From positions 8,612,440 to 8,676,439 of the forward strand of contig NW_023601543.1 in the NCBI RefSeq assembly GCF_014898055.3: DNA of 64,000 nucleotides. The letters are read 5' to 3'. The notes under the pieces are model-generated. The model saw only the letters and a program-made list of their open reading frames with translations. It was not told where the DNA came from and made no database searches. Shown here piece by piece: positions 23,632 to 35,879 of this stretch. Origin of the DNA: Talpa occidentalis (Eukaryota; Chordata; Mammalia; Eulipotyphla; Talpidae). Position 1 is the first letter of the stretch. Each line of letters opens with the position of its first letter. The position numbers were made by a program, and so were the translations under genes.

Positions 23632-23820
23632 GAGTCGTACAGCAGCTCTCATCCAAGACTGCCTACCTGTGTCTATGCAGGCATCTCTTTTCACAAACCT
23701 TTCCCTTTGAAAAGCAGCAACAGCAGCAGCTCTGCCCACGTGTAACTATGCAGCTGCCTCTTTTTTTTCCTTTCTCCTTTTCCTAATAAACCTGTCCTTT
23801 TAAAATGTAAAAAAAAAAAT
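23632..23820 (+). mobile_element. Unclassified polyadenylated retroposed insert
   Basis: A block of about 190 bases unlike the surrounding HAL1-like sequence ends in CCTAATAAACCTGTCC, about 15 further bases, and A10. An AATAAA followed by an A-run indicates a reverse-transcribed RNA end. The body (CAGCAACAGCAGCAGCTC; two CTATGCAG motifs) was not matched to any gene or LTR I know. Confidence 0.5.
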
Positions 23821-24130
23821 ACAGTTATACACAGGAGGAGTAAACAAATTGAAATGGAGGTACGTTTTCTACGCTTAATTCAAACTGGCTTAATGATGAT
23901 ATAATAGATTGTAATGGGCAAGGTGTGCATTACGATCTATATAGAGAAACTACTAAGCAAAGCTATACAAGGAAATTTATCTAATGATACTATAGCTAAA
24001 TCAAAGTAGAATTCTGTAAAAAAAGATTTAAGTATCTCAGAGGAATGCATATAAAAGAAAACAGAAACGTAAAATACATAAAACAAAAAATGATAATATG
24101 AACAACTCTATAAGTATAAATTTGGCAAAA
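23821..24130 (+). mobile_element. HAL1-like LINE, continuation
   Basis: AT-rich LINE-like sequence apparently resuming after the retroposed insert (TACAGTTATACACAGGAGG, ATTCTGTAAAAAAAGATTTA). Diverged and non-coding. Confidence 0.45.
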
Positions 24131-24139
24131 TGAACCAAT

Positions 24140-24790
24140 TTCTCATGTTCATAAATTATCACAATTCAACTTACATGAAACAAATAATTTTAATAGGTTT
24201 ATTTGATATTTAAAAATCAATGTAATTCATTATATTAAAAAGTCTAAGGTGAAAAATCACATGATCAATGCAGTCAATCAAGAAAAACATCTGAGAAAAT
24301 TCATCTCCCATTCATGATACAATCTCTCAGAAAAATAAGAATAGAGGTTCTTCAACCTGATTAAAAAAAATCTACAAAAACCCTACGGTTAACATTATAC
24401 TTAATGGTGAAAGACTAAATGATTTCTACCTACAAGTTGGAATGAGGCAAGGATCTCCATTCTCCATTCAACATAGTACTAGAAATTCTAGACACTGCAA
24501 TAAGGCAAGAAACAAGAATTGTAGTGTTGTAAAGGAAGAATGAAAACCACGCTTATTTGCAGGAGATATGATTGGCTGCTTAGAAAGAGACTGAAAAAGC
24601 AAAAGTGAACTCAACAACATTCACATATACAAGAACAACTCTGAAAAATCAATTGCACATGTATAAACAATGACCCTGCAGAAACAGAAGTTAAAAATAC
24701 GTTATCATTTACAGTCATTCCAAAAAATGAAATACTTAGGTGTCCATTTAAGAAAACTATGTGTAGGCTTTGTATGCTGAAAACTAAAGA
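24140..24790 (+). mobile_element. Degraded L1 ORF2 reverse-transcriptase segment
   Basis: Sequence around 24390-24500 corresponds to the ORF2 polymerase region (AACATTATACTTAATGGTGA; GAGGCAAGGATCTCCATTCT), followed by the segment around GCAATAAGGCAAGAAAC. Stops and indels in every frame. Confidence 0.75.
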
Positions 24791-27700
24791 ATGCTGACAA
24801 TTTGTCTTTTAATTATGTATTTATATCATTTATATTTAATGTCATGATTAACATGTGTAGATTTGGATACTCTATTTATTACTTCTTTTTTGTTGTTTCC
24901 CTCTATTTTGTTTCATTGTTCTAATTTCTCTCCTTATTCCTCTGGGTTATTTGAAAGGTTATCCCATGTTTCTGAATATATTTCTTTCCATAATATTTTA
25001 GTGGTTATTGTAGGGATTATTATAAAATGATAACATAATGAAATGATATATATGTATATATACATAACATTCTACAGTCTAATTAGGAAAAAATTATTAC
25101 TTAAAGTGAACTATGAAAACCTTTCATCATATAAGTCCTATTACACTCCCCAGTGTATGTTGTAGTTTATGCTTTAAACAACCTAGCTACACTGAAAACC
25201 CCACCAGAAAATATCATAATGCTTTGTTTCAGCCATCAAACATATTTTAAAGAGATAAAGAAGAACAGTGTGGTCTATTATATTTACCCAGATGTTATTT
25301 GTTGCTCTTTATTAATTCCTGATTTCCTTCAGGTGTCTACAAAGAAATTTCTTTAGTACTTCTTTTGGAGCAGGACTGATGCCTACAAGTTCTCTTAGTT
25401 TTCCTTCATTTGTGAATGTCTTTATTTCAACTTCATTTCTGTTCTATAGTGTTTGTTGCTGGATATAGAATTCTAGCTTGACAATTATTTTGTTTTATCT
25501 CCTTAAATGCTGTGCCCCGTCTTATTCAATCTCCGTAGTTATTGATGAGAAATCCAGTCATTCACATCATTATTCCCTAAAATTTCTTTCTGGCTGCTTT
25601 CTATGATTTTTTACTTTGTTTTCACTTTCCAGCTAGTTTACTATGATGGACATAGATTTATTTGTGATTATCTTTTTGAGGTTCACTGAGTTTCCTGTAT
25701 GTTTAGGCTTATGTCTTTCAGTAAATTTGGGAAGCTATTTGACATAATCTCCTCTTTTCCTTCTTGGACTTTACTTTCTTAGATGTTAGGCCTTTGATTT
25801 TGTTTCTGTGTTCCTTGGACTCTATTTTGAATTTAAATTTTCTTTTTGGTTTTCCAATTGGATAATTTCCATTGATTCATCATCAATTTCACCAAATTGT
25901 TCTCTGTTTTATTTCACCTCCATTCTGCTACTGAACCCATCCATTCTGTTTTATATTTTAGTTATTGTATTTTCAGTTCTAAAATTTAAATTTGGGTTTT
26001 GTGTATGTTTTATTTTTTGTGGAATTTGTATCTTTCCATTTATTCACTCAGACATGTTGGGGCACTTTTTTTTTAACAGCTTCTTTAAACATATTTTTTA
26101 ATAACTGCTTTGTTAGAAAATTAAAGCATGCATGTCATCTTGCATCAGTGTTGTGTTTTTTCTCATGCAGATTTACATTTTCCTGGTTTTTCATATGGTT
26201 ATTAATTTTGGATCTTGTGTTTTAAGTAGATGATGAGATTCTGAGTCTTGTGTAATTCCATTGATATTTTAGCCTTTTCAAGAACTCAACCTTGTCTTAT
26301 TCAAGTCACAATGGATTGAGGTTCCAATCAGCCTTCTTTGGATTGAGGTTTCAATATTTGTTTCATTTTCAAACCTTGAAATGCTTTTGATATTTGCACT
26401 CACCCAGTGGCCTGTCTTAGTTCTTAAAGTGTACTTTGTGCTGTTTAGAGTCAGATCAATACATGCACATGATTGTATAAGCAACTTAATGGACTGATAT
26501 CCTGAGATACTGTTGGTGTCATTTCATGGGTAATTTTGGTTTGCTGACTCCCATTTTATTCCTCTGTTTCAATAACCAAGGCTATATTTACCCCATGCTG
26601 CTGTGCACTTCCCATAACTATGCACACAATTTGGTACCAATTTAGAGGTTCCAAGGAGGACCAATAACATAGGACAGAACCAACACAGATTCACCTTAGC
26701 TACTTTGGTTCTCAGCTCCCCTGATTAGAACAGGTGATTGTCCCCCATTAGAGTTTTTGATTCTCACCATCCTGTTGATGCTTCAGTCCCTTCAATTGCT
26801 GCTGACGAATGTGAGACAATGGAAAAAAAAATTTACTGTAGATTTCCCCTGCTTTCTCTGAGCTTTATGAAATTGCTCTCCTGTCCATTGAGCAATAACC
26901 AGAGGGTTTCCCTTGAAGCTCTCTCTGTATATGCCAATTCCCACTTCCCACAAGTTTTAGGCTGCATTAAGCCTAGACTGGAGGAAAACAGAGGGTGTTG
27001 AACATGGTAAATTCACTGTAGGTTTGTTGATATTTTGAATTATGATCTACTGTTTCAACCCACCTGCTACTATTTACTGTTCAGCATTCTCAAATTGAAG
27101 CTCAAACAATCTATCAAGATTATAGTTACTTTCAGTGAGAGAAACTTAGTGTGCTTTCTCCAAGTTACTTATAACTCTAACTTATCAATGATAAAGCAAT
27201 TAGCATGTGAATATATTTTATCTTTATCTTAATATTTAACCAATTCCTCCACTCTTAGTGTATTTTAACTTATCCAAATTTCCATGTGGTGTCATACTAG
27301 TATTTAACATATTAGTAATATTTTAAAGTCCCTGTTTAAAAATTCCAACATATCAGTTATCTCTGAGCCTGGTTCTGTTGATTGTGCTATCTCTTGGCAA
27401 TTTTTTTTAACTTGTTTTCTTGGTGGTTCTAATAATTTTTTAGTGAATCCTGGGCATCATGGTTAGAAGAGCACTAATAACAGAGACAAATGGTATTTAG
27501 TGTAGCAGTGAGTTTATCTCTTATTCTTTCAGTTATTTGTGTTGGTGGTTGTGTCAGTGTAGTCGGGAGTCAGTGGGGTTTGAGTTTTGTGGTTGCAGTC
27601 TTTACCACATGTCAACTACAGGCTTCCATTTACTCCATATTTTGGCCACTGTTACCTGTTCTGAGTAGATATTGGAGTCCTGATGGGTTTTCTCAGTGTT

Positions 27701-28250
27701 TTTATTACCCCCTGCCCCCACTTTAGGGAAAGTGCTATTTTCTTCATACCTGCATTACAGAGGTGGACTCTGTAATTTTTTGAAGCTGCTATTGCTTGTT
27801 ACTCTGTGCTAGCTAAACTTGTGGTAGGAGATGGAAAGGTTTTCTGTTGCCCTGGCCCACCCTTTTTCTTTGTCAAGGCCTGTGTACCTAGGCCTCATGC
27901 ATAGGGCTTTCCTAGTGTTCTTTACCTTCTTCCCTACTGTAACCCAACTCTGCCTTGTTGTTGATCCAATATGGGTGTTTCCTTTTCATTTTTTTGGAGT
28001 ACCTGGTGCTTTGCTTGGTATCTTTGTAGGATTCTGGACTTAAGATGGATTCCTGCACCATCCTCAAGGACAGAAGACTTTTGCTTTCACCTTTCTTCCA
28101 GAAACAATAGATTTCTGCTTGGAGCCTAGACACAGAATGGTTTGTTTTTATTCCATCAGTGACTTAAAACTTTGGTTTCATGAATATAGGATAGTAAAAA
28201 CAGGTGGGGCATTGTACTGGTCCCGCAGCAATAGCCAATCACCTGTGTGT
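24791..28250 (-). mobile_element. Old L1 (L1M-type) 5' region, antisense
   Basis: Long T-rich stretch whose word order matches antisense old L1 5' regions: GCTGGATATAGAATTCTAGC, TTGACAATTATTTTG, GAGGTTCACTGAGTTTCCTG, TTGGATAATTTCCATTGATT, CCATTCTGCTACTGAACCCA, GTTATTGTATTTTCAGTTCT. The 26230-27480 part is less clear and may include other material. ORFs of 60-97 codons here are shadows. Confidence 0.6.
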
Positions 28251-29340
28251 CTGGGTCATGAAGCGGAAGTCATGCCTGCCTCCTGCATTTCCTTCAGTCT
28301 ATCTAGTGAGCGTGCAGCAGCAGTCTGTGTGACTCACTGCGAACTCTTTATGTCTGTGGTTCTCAGCTATACTAATCTGCTAGGATAACCCCTACTTGGC
28401 CTTTAAGAATTCATGAATATGTTAGTTGATACCACTTGTATGCCAGCCTCATCTTTTCCTCTGCTCTATCAAAGATGAACAGGTCACGTGTCGCATCTCT
28501 TTTCAGAGGGGTTTGTGACTAAAACTCATCTACCTTGTTTTCACTGTGATTTCAGTTTTCTCTTGTGCTCAGTAAATGTTATGCTTTTATAAATTTCTCA
28601 GTTTTTTTTTCATTGTTAGGATAGCAGTGACATCTCTTGCACCTTCCTGAATCCTCAGTAGAAGTACAGTCTCCGTGCATGAATCATTAATTATTTCTTA
28701 CTAGAAATCCATAGAAGTGCAATTGAAACCAAAGATGTGCTCCAACATATTTTGCAGACTTTTTGCACATATGGCTGAATTGTTGAACATCCGCTTTCTT
28801 CCTTGACTGCTATAGTCGTCCAGCATTAAACTTTTCATATCAAAAAAGCTATCCACTTAGAAAAACATGTATATATTTGATTCAAAAGCTTTGTCTGTTG
28901 AGCTAAGACACGATTTATCTTTTTAAAAAAACAAGTATATAGCTCTAAATTAGTGGGAATGATCCCTGGCCATTATTAAAACACTTGTTAATGAGATTTG
29001 GGTGATGCAAGTCTTTAATAGTCAAGCCTTCTTACATCAATTTATGCCTTTTGGGAAAAAGTGTTTCCTTGAAATGTCAACATAACATATGAGTTAATGG
29101 CCAAAAATATTCCTATGAAGGTGGGGGAAATCTCCAGAATAACTAATTGCTAGTGGGAGAAGAATAAAGTTTGTTTGTTCCTGGATGTTACCATTTGGCC
29201 AGATCCTGTCATCTACTCATCCTCTAGCCATTTCCTCTTACTGTTTGTAGATTCTTGAAGGTTGAAATGATCTGAAAGACACATTAGTAGCTGGGACTCT
29301 GACCCAAGATACCTGTGGGATCACTTCTCCTCTGATGAGC
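28251..29340. other. Gene-free stretch, partly candidate conserved sequence
   Basis: No gene. The 28690-29190 part is repeat-free and AT-rich, with words such as TCATTAATTATTTC, and might be regulatory. Nothing firmer can be said. Confidence 0.35.
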
Positions 29341-30034
29341 TGGTCCACATGATCTTTTTGCTCACATCAGAGGCCAACTAAGCAACCTGCTGTTTTTCCC
29401 AAAAATCCACTCTGGTTCTTTCTTTGCCACGGAGGAGAGTTTTATCCTCCACTGAGGAGAGAGTCTAGAGCTAATAGAGAAATATACCTCTACCCCATAC
29501 ACCTTGCCAATACCAGGGAGAGTCTGGAGTGATTCAAAAACGCCACTGTCTGGCATAGTTTCATGGCTCCTCTTATTTGGGATGGTCTTTAAAACTAGGC
29601 ATGGACTGGAGGAGCTTGCAGAGTCAGAGAGAGGGTGAAAAAAGTCCTCTCCCATTTCTGTTGCTGCCAAATTATCTGCAGGCTCCAGGGGCAAAAAGAT
29701 TAGAGGGGCACTGTGGCACTTCAGCAGTAGATGCAGCAACTTGAGCAAGGGGCAGACAGGATGAGTCACCTGCACAGTATGTGCCAACTTGGATTGAAGC
29801 TGATCAATGACAAGAAGCAGGCTGAAGATTACACCCTGTGCCCACCAAGGCATGAAGAAGACAATTAAAAAGTGGAGAGAAAGGATCCTGGATTGCTTAA
29901 ATATTTACTTAAAAGAGGCTGAAAAAACAAAGTTGAGAAATGACTGAGTTGTCTTTGAATTGGTCTGGTTAAATTTTTAGTCTTCAGTAGAATTAGGCCT
30001 ACAAGCTCAGTGAAACTTCAGAAAAATGAAGTTT
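29341..30034. other. Unassigned stretch with a 163-codon minus-strand frame
   Basis: The minus-strand frame at 29362-29853 encodes a leucine- and serine-rich polypeptide with no recognisable domain, no signal of splicing and no family resemblance. It is more likely chance or old-transposon sequence than a gene. Confidence 0.35.
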
Positions 30035-30049
30035 AATATTTGCACTCAT

Positions 30050-30708
30050 ATCAGTGAGAATGGCACATATTAAAAAAACTAGCAACAACAATGTTGGAGG
30101 TTGTGGAGAAAAAGGAACTCTTCTGCACTGTTGGTGGGAGTGCAAACTGGTCCAACCACTATGGAGAGCTGTGTGGAGATTTCTGGACCTACTAAACATA
30201 GAGCTTCCACAGGATCCAGCAATTCCACTCCTAGGTATTTACCCAAAGAACACAGAAACATCCATTCCAAAGAACACCTGCACCCCTATGTTTATAGCAG
30301 CTCTATTTACAATAGCTAAGCTTTGGAAACAGCCCAAATGCCAAAATAGATGACTGGATCAGAAGATGTGGTGCATATATACCATGGAATATTACTCAGC
30401 ATTCAAAAAAGATAAACACATGCAATTTGCAGCAACATGGATGGCGCTGGAAGGAATCATGCTCAGCGAAATAAGCCAGAAGAAAAAGAAAAATACCGGA
30501 TGGTCTCACTCATAGCAGGAATCTAGAATACTTAAATAAGGGACCAGGAAAATGAATAACTATAAGAAAGTGAAAATCAAAATCAACAAAAACTATGAAC
30601 CAGAGACACTTTTTGGGGGGTGGGGGGCGGGAGGGGAGGGATTGGGTTCAGAATGGGGGGATTGCAATTGTATGGGGAATATAAAAATAAAATTTATTAA
30701 TTAAAAAA
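30050..30708 (+). mobile_element. 5'-truncated L1 insertion (ORF2 C-terminus plus 3' UTR)
   Basis: The plus frame from 30054 encodes the C-terminal end of L1 ORF2p, including the conserved [14 protein letters not shown] and TPMFIAALFTIAKLWKQPK segments, and stops at 30353. A 3' UTR follows with a G-rich tract (30608-30663), then an AATAAAATTT-type end and a short A tail. Flanking duplication AATATTTGCACTCAT at 30035-30049 and 30709-30723 marks the boundaries. Truncation leaves it inactive. It is the least diverged L1 in the window. Confidence 0.93.
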
Positions 30709-30723
30709 AATATTTGCACTCAT

Positions 30724-31322
30724 GTGATTGCTCCTGAAAGTCATACCTATAACATGTGGCTGGAGTTTTCTCTTCCTATAATGCTTACTGCAGTCCATCT
30801 GAAATCCCCACTACACGTTTTTCTACGGATTCTGGGCAAGTTAGAGACTCTGATATCACATTGTGTTTTTATAGCTCAAGGATCATAAAACATGTTTGGT
30901 TTGAATTTATTTTTGTATCTCCTCTCATATCCCAAACAGAAGGCAAGATCCCAATGAACACAGTTCCCTATCCCGCTATTTCCCTTTATTGATGAACTTG
31001 TGTGGGAAAAAACACAAAGCTTGAAATACCTGAAATATACAGTGGGGTGAGATAACTTCTCAGTTGTCTTTACATGATGTGTGAGCTTAGCATGTCCATG
31101 GTAGACCCCAAGGCATCAGTTTCTTGGTGGGTGACTTTCCCTTGTCATCCACCATCCTTATCCACAACCATCTAAGCTTATGTACAGGATGAATGGGGCC
31201 TAGAGGAAGTAGCCTCAGGTTCATTATGCAGGCCCATTATACCAAGCAAGGTTGTTGTAGGAGGAAAATAACAGCCTACAGAACTAGCCTGGAGGGCACC
31301 CACAGCGGGAGATGTATGCTAT
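30724..31322. other. Unique stretch, nothing assigned
   Basis: No repeat, RNA or coding exon recognised. Confidence 0.45.
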
Positions 31323-31324
31323 CT

Positions 31325-31349
<25 letters not shown>
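31323..31349. repeat. (TC)n microsatellite
   Basis: Thirteen or so TC units in TTCTCTCTC...CTCTG. Confidence 0.95.
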
Positions 31350-31355
<6 letters not shown>

Positions 31356-31734
31356 CACCTTCCTACTCACTTGAGTGTCCTCTGTCTGCATCAGTTCTCC
31401 TTCCTCACCCTCTCTTCTTCCATCCTTCTTTTTTTGGGAGCCAGGGGATAGAGAGTGGTAGAGGACTTGGAGATTGTATCATACCCATCATTATAATATT
31501 AATACCTAACTTTCTATAACCAATGGCACTGTTCGAGATCTACACCAGGAGCTGTCCAGAGACGGGTGTTGAGGTTGAGGACATGGAGGGAATTCTACTG
31601 TGGGAGTGCATTGTGAGGAGGGTGGAAAAAAACGAGACTGGCTTCTAGGGTGACCAACCATCACTGTTTGCCTGCAGTTTCCTCAAGTCCATGCCTAGTT
31701 TTAAGCACCATCCAAAATTTAAAGGAGACAGGAA

Positions 31735-31820
31735 AGTATGTCTGAGTCTCTGAATCATTTAACAAGCCCCCCAGGAGATTCTGATGTGAGCTCAAGTTTG
31801 AGAACACCACTCTGGAGGCT
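31735..31820 (+). mobile_element. MER5-like (hAT) DNA transposon fragment
   Basis: AAGCCCCCCAGGAGATTCTG, TGTGAGCTCAAGTTTGAGAA and CACCACTCTGG match the 3' end of MER5-type non-autonomous hAT elements. Confidence 0.6.
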
Positions 31821-32139
31821 TTCTAGGTACAAAAGCAGGTGATGCATGCTCTTTGTCCTGCAGTGCCACTATAAATGGCACATGACATGTATTGCTAATC
31901 CTTCAGGACACTCATTGTCAGAACCTGCACTTGGCCTCACAATCAACCTTTTTAGTCTTATAAAGCTATGCCATAGTAAATTTATGTTTTTGGTGGTAGT
32001 GTTCAAAATGCACGCCTGTCATGATCCTGAGCATACTAAGTCTCTTTTCCAGGCTTGCTGATCTGTCTCAGTCCTTTGTCCCCCTGACATGTGTTATGGG
32101 GCAATTGAGCTGTGACTGTGAGCTATTAATACAGAAATT

Positions 32140-32325
32140 CTCATGCGCTCCCTCCTATAAGGGGTTGGGAGGAGGGGTTGCTGGGGGATAACATGATAGG
32201 CAATTGGCTTTGGAAATTTAGTGGAGGGTGAATGAAGCACGTGCATTTATGGAGGTGTAAAATTGTATTCCCCACATTCCCTAGTTTGGTAAATGAATGG
32301 GAAATTGATAAAATTCTATCTAGGA
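32140..32325 (+). mobile_element. LINE 3' end, family X (second copy)
   Basis: Shares the terminal segment with 5640-6012: TTTAGTGGAGGGTGAATGAA, CACGTGCATTTATGGAGGTG, then AAATTGATAAAATTCTAT, preceded by a G-rich stretch at 32160-32195. Confidence 0.65.
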
Positions 32326-32329
32326 AGAG

Positions 32330-32700
32330 CATGAAAATATTAGAAGAAAATGTTGCACACATCCTTTATAATCTTGAAGTTTGTGGGTCATGGGAATCTT
32401 TCTAATGATGTCTCAAATCCAAAGTAAATAAACTTGACTGCATGAAATTGAAAAACATCTAGTTTTCATAAAATACCTAGAGAAAAATCCAAAGACAATG
32501 CCAGTCTGAGAATATTTGTAACTCTGAGCACAGAAAAAGGAGTCACTTCTCAAATTTATAGTGTTCAAAAATGAAGAAAGCAAATCAAATAGCACATTAG
32601 GAAATGGGCCTAGAAGAAGACCAGACTTTCATAGCAAAGGAAAACACAAAGGACTTTAAAAGTGTCTTCAAATCATCAACCTTGTTGACAATGAGGAGAA
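32330..32700 (+). mobile_element. Degraded L1 ORF2 fragment
   Basis: AAATATTAGAAGAAAATGTT and CTGCATGAAATTGAAAAACA correspond to the late ORF2 segment before the C-terminus. Frames broken. Confidence 0.5.
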
Positions 32701-32865
32701 TAGGTTAAAAGTACCAAAAAGACAAGAAACTCCTTGTACCTTGCACATATATTTTTGATACCCAGTGTCCTTCCAATGTGTTGTTTAAATATCTGTCTTG
32801 CTCATCCCAAGAGAGAAGAAATCACATTTATTTTGCTTAGTGTTTGTATTATTTATAACATATAT

Positions 32866-33272
32866 TAGTTTCCTAATTCTGTTGTCACAAAATACCACAC
32901 ACTGGGTGCTTGAAGACCACAGAAAGGTATTCTCCCACAGATCTGGGGCCAGACCTCTGAAATTAGTATCACTGGGTCAAAAATCAAGGTGTCTCTGGAG
33001 GCTCTAGGGGAGAATCTGTTACTTGACTCAGCTTCATGTGTGACCAGAATACCTTGGCTTGTGGCCACATCTCTCCAATCTCTGCCTCTACCTCTGGTCC
33101 TCCCCACTTCCCTGGAGATTACAGTGGGCTCACCAGATAATCCAGGCCAAGCTCCTCTCTTGTGAGCCTACGTTTAATCACACCTTTTGCCCTGTAAGGT
33201 AATATTCCCAAGCTGCAAGGGTTAGGATGTGGACATTATCTGGGGGCCATCATTCAACCAGCGACACTGCTC
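32866..33272 (-). mobile_element. MLT1-type LTR, antisense, nearly full length
   Basis: TTAGTTTCCTAATTCTGTTG, ACCACACACTGGGTGCTTGA, GGAGGCTCTAGGGGAGAATC, CAATCTCTGCCTCTACCTC and GGGGGCCATCATTCAACCAG follow MLT1 reverse order end to end. Confidence 0.87.
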
Positions 33273-34440
33273 AAGCACCATCATCACTGCCTGGCAACCC
33301 TGGCTGACTCCTAGTAGGCGCTCAACAGCACTGTGAATGTGTAAAAGAAGAAATAAATGAAGCTGCAGGCATAGGTTTAAGTAGGACTAAGGTGTGAGAG
33401 AAGAGAGTTTATAAATGCAACCTGGGTTGGGGACCGTACTGTGTGTGCTTGACTCCTTCCTGCCATTGACCTCCAGGGTGTATAATTAGATGGCATTTCT
33501 GATGACATCCCCTCCAGCCTCCCCTCACTCTTTGGCCCTTCCCCAGCCTTGTTAACAGCTGAGCCTCCCTGAAAAGCCCTCAGGCTGTGTGGCCATTGTC
33601 CATGTTCTGCTTTCTCAGTCTCTTGTGTATGTAGGCCAGTTAGTGGTCCTGTCCTGACCTCACTCTCTCCGGCCATTGCCAGGAGCCCACACTTGATGCT
33701 TCATTAGATGCTCTATGCGTGACTGCCACCTGTGCTTCATGCCAACTCACCCTTCTTCCCTCAGGCTATGCCAGTTTTTTCCTCAGAAGTGTCAGGGTCA
33801 GATCAGAGCTGTGCAAGCTGGGAGCACCCCCTGGGCAGTATTGACCTTAGTCTTGGACTTTTCAGATTGTGCAGTGGCAATAGTCCACTAATGATGTTGA
33901 CAATGAAAGCAATTATGAAGACAACGAGGAGGAGGAGCACTGTGAGGGTGTGGATAATTACTCCCTGTTCCATAAAATGCTTCTTCTTTTTCACAGTGAG
34001 TCCCAGTCAGGCAAGTAGCTGTCTTAGATCCTCAAGATGACAGCAGGAGGCAGTGAGAGCTTAGCTAATTGCTAAGAGTAGTTTTGTGGCCCACTTCACC
34101 ATGGATGAGCAAGTCATTTCATCCTGGTGAGTCTTAGTTTCCCTTCAATAAAACAGAATAATTATAATCTTTCCAAGGCAGATGCCATGTGAACAAACAC
34201 AAAGTTTGTGATGTTAGTGCATGTTCAGTAAATTCATTCCTACTCTTACAGATGAAGGGCATAGTCACTTAGCTGTTTAACCTTCAACAAGTTCCTAACG
34301 TTCTGTTCCCCAGGTTCCTTGTGTGTGGGAGCTAGAGGAGGAGGAAAGGCTGTCAATAATATATAATGATTTATTTCACTTGGATCGTCAATATGAATGT
34401 TAGGCATGTTTTCATTTCTTTGGCACATAGACATGTGTCT
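33273..34440. other. Unique stretch, nothing assigned
   Basis: Frames of 99-102 codons occur on both strands but show no domain, family resemblance or splice pattern. A short TAGTAGGCGCTCAACAGCA near 33310 looks like a MIR or L2 tail. Confidence 0.45.
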
Positions 34441-34479
34441 TGCCCAGGGTCAGCACTGAACAAATGCTGTTTCAGAATG

Positions 34480-34650
34480 AAGCAGAGGTGGGTTGGAATG
34501 CCAACCTTACTACATGCTAGCTGTTAGACTTATGGTTAATTAGTAAAGTATTCTGATCCTCATTGGCGAAGTAGGGATGATGAGAACCTATCACCTGCTT
34601 CCTGCAAAGGTTGTGAATATTAAGTGAGGTCATGCGCATGCACCTCCTTC
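34480..34650 (+). repeat. MIR
   Basis: GTGGGTTGGAATGCCAACC, GCTAGCTGTTAGACTTATGG, TATTCTGATCCTCATTGGCG and GGTTGTGAATATTAAGTGAG in MIR sense order. Confidence 0.65.
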
Positions 34651-34784
34651 TTTCTGTCTGGCACTAATTTCTAATTGATACGTTTTTTTCTCCATTACTC
34701 AAAAGTGATGATAACATGAAGAAGCCTAATTGCCAGACTTGAAAAATCTGAACTTTGATTAAAGAAATAAGACCCATAGTGAGT

Positions 34785-35242
34785 TAAGTGGTGGGCTTCC
34801 AAAAAATATGTCCACCGTATTTCCCAGAACCTGGGAATGTGATCTCATTTAGAAACAGGGTCTTTGCAGATGTAATTAAGTTCAGGATCTCAAGATGATA
34901 TCTTCCTGGATTATTCGGATGGCTCCTAAATCTGAGAATGTGTCCACTTAAGAGAAAGGAGAGGGAGATTTAACATATAAAGACAGAGAAGTGTCTGTAA
35001 AGAAGAGAGCAGAGATTGGATGCTACATCTGTGAGCCAATGAATACCAAGTGTTTCCAGCAGCCACAGAAACTAAGTGAGAGGCAGTGAATGGATTCTCT
35101 CTCAGAGTCTCCAAAGGAAACCATCCCTGCCCACACTGATTTCACACTTCTGGTCTCCAGAACTGTGAGAGAATATATTTCTGTTGCATTATGCCACCTT
35201 ATTTGTGGTACTTTGTTGCAGCAGACCTAGGAACGTAATGCA
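34785..35242 (+). mobile_element. MLT1-type LTR, sense, nearly full length
   Basis: GGTCTTTGCAGATGTAATTA, CTGGATTATTCGGATGGCTC, TCTGGTCTCCAGAACTGTGA and a TTTGTTGCAGCAGACCTAGG end match MLT1. It is in opposite orientation to the similar LTR at 32866-33272. Confidence 0.88.
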
Positions 35243-35284
35243 AACCTTGCTGGGGGGGGGTGGTGCGGAGGGAGGTGTTGGCTG

Positions 35285-35875
35285 GAGGTATTTTTCTTTT
35301 TTTAATTAAGTAACTTTTGACTGGTAAGATTATGTATGTAAATTTCAGGTGTACAGCATTACATCACCAACACTTTTGATTCCATCTACCAGTGTAACAA
35401 TGACCCTCTATGTTTGCTTTTCTACCCCCAAATCCCCTCCCCTATTGGCAATCACCAATCTGTTCTCTGTTTTTTCTTGGTTATTTTGTTCATTTTTTTC
35501 TCTTTGTCTTCCATATGAGGGAAATCATATTTATTTGTCTTTTTCCTTCTGACTTTCATGTTGCAGATGGCAGTATGTCTTTATTAGAGCTGTGTAGTAT
35601 TCCATTTTATTAATATATTACATATCTTCTTTAATCATCTGTCTGTGGACACGGAGGTTTTTTTTTTTGCTAGATTTTGACTATTATGAATAAAGCTGCA
35701 ATGAACATACAGGTAGATATATCTTTTGGAACTGGTGTTTTCATAATAGCTGAATTATAAGGTATTTCTATTTTTCATTTTTGAGATGTCTGCATATTCT
35801 TCTCCATAGAGCTGTACCAGTTTTCATTCCCACCAGGAGTACACTAGGGCCCCCTGTTCCTGGAGGTATTTTTTC
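35285..35875 (-). mobile_element. L1 3' UTR and ORF2 3' end, antisense
   Basis: TTCAGGTGTACAGCATTACA, then CCCCAAATCCCCTCCCC, GTAGTATTCCATTTTATTAA, ATTATGAATAAAGCTGCAAT and CATTCCCACCAGGAGTACAC give the reverse order of an L1 3' end. Confidence 0.85.
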
Positions 35876-35879
35876 ACAT

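Noticed and set aside
30054..30353. Possible intact L1 coding region
   Set aside because: Only the ORF2 C-terminus is present; the element is 5'-truncated and cannot be active.
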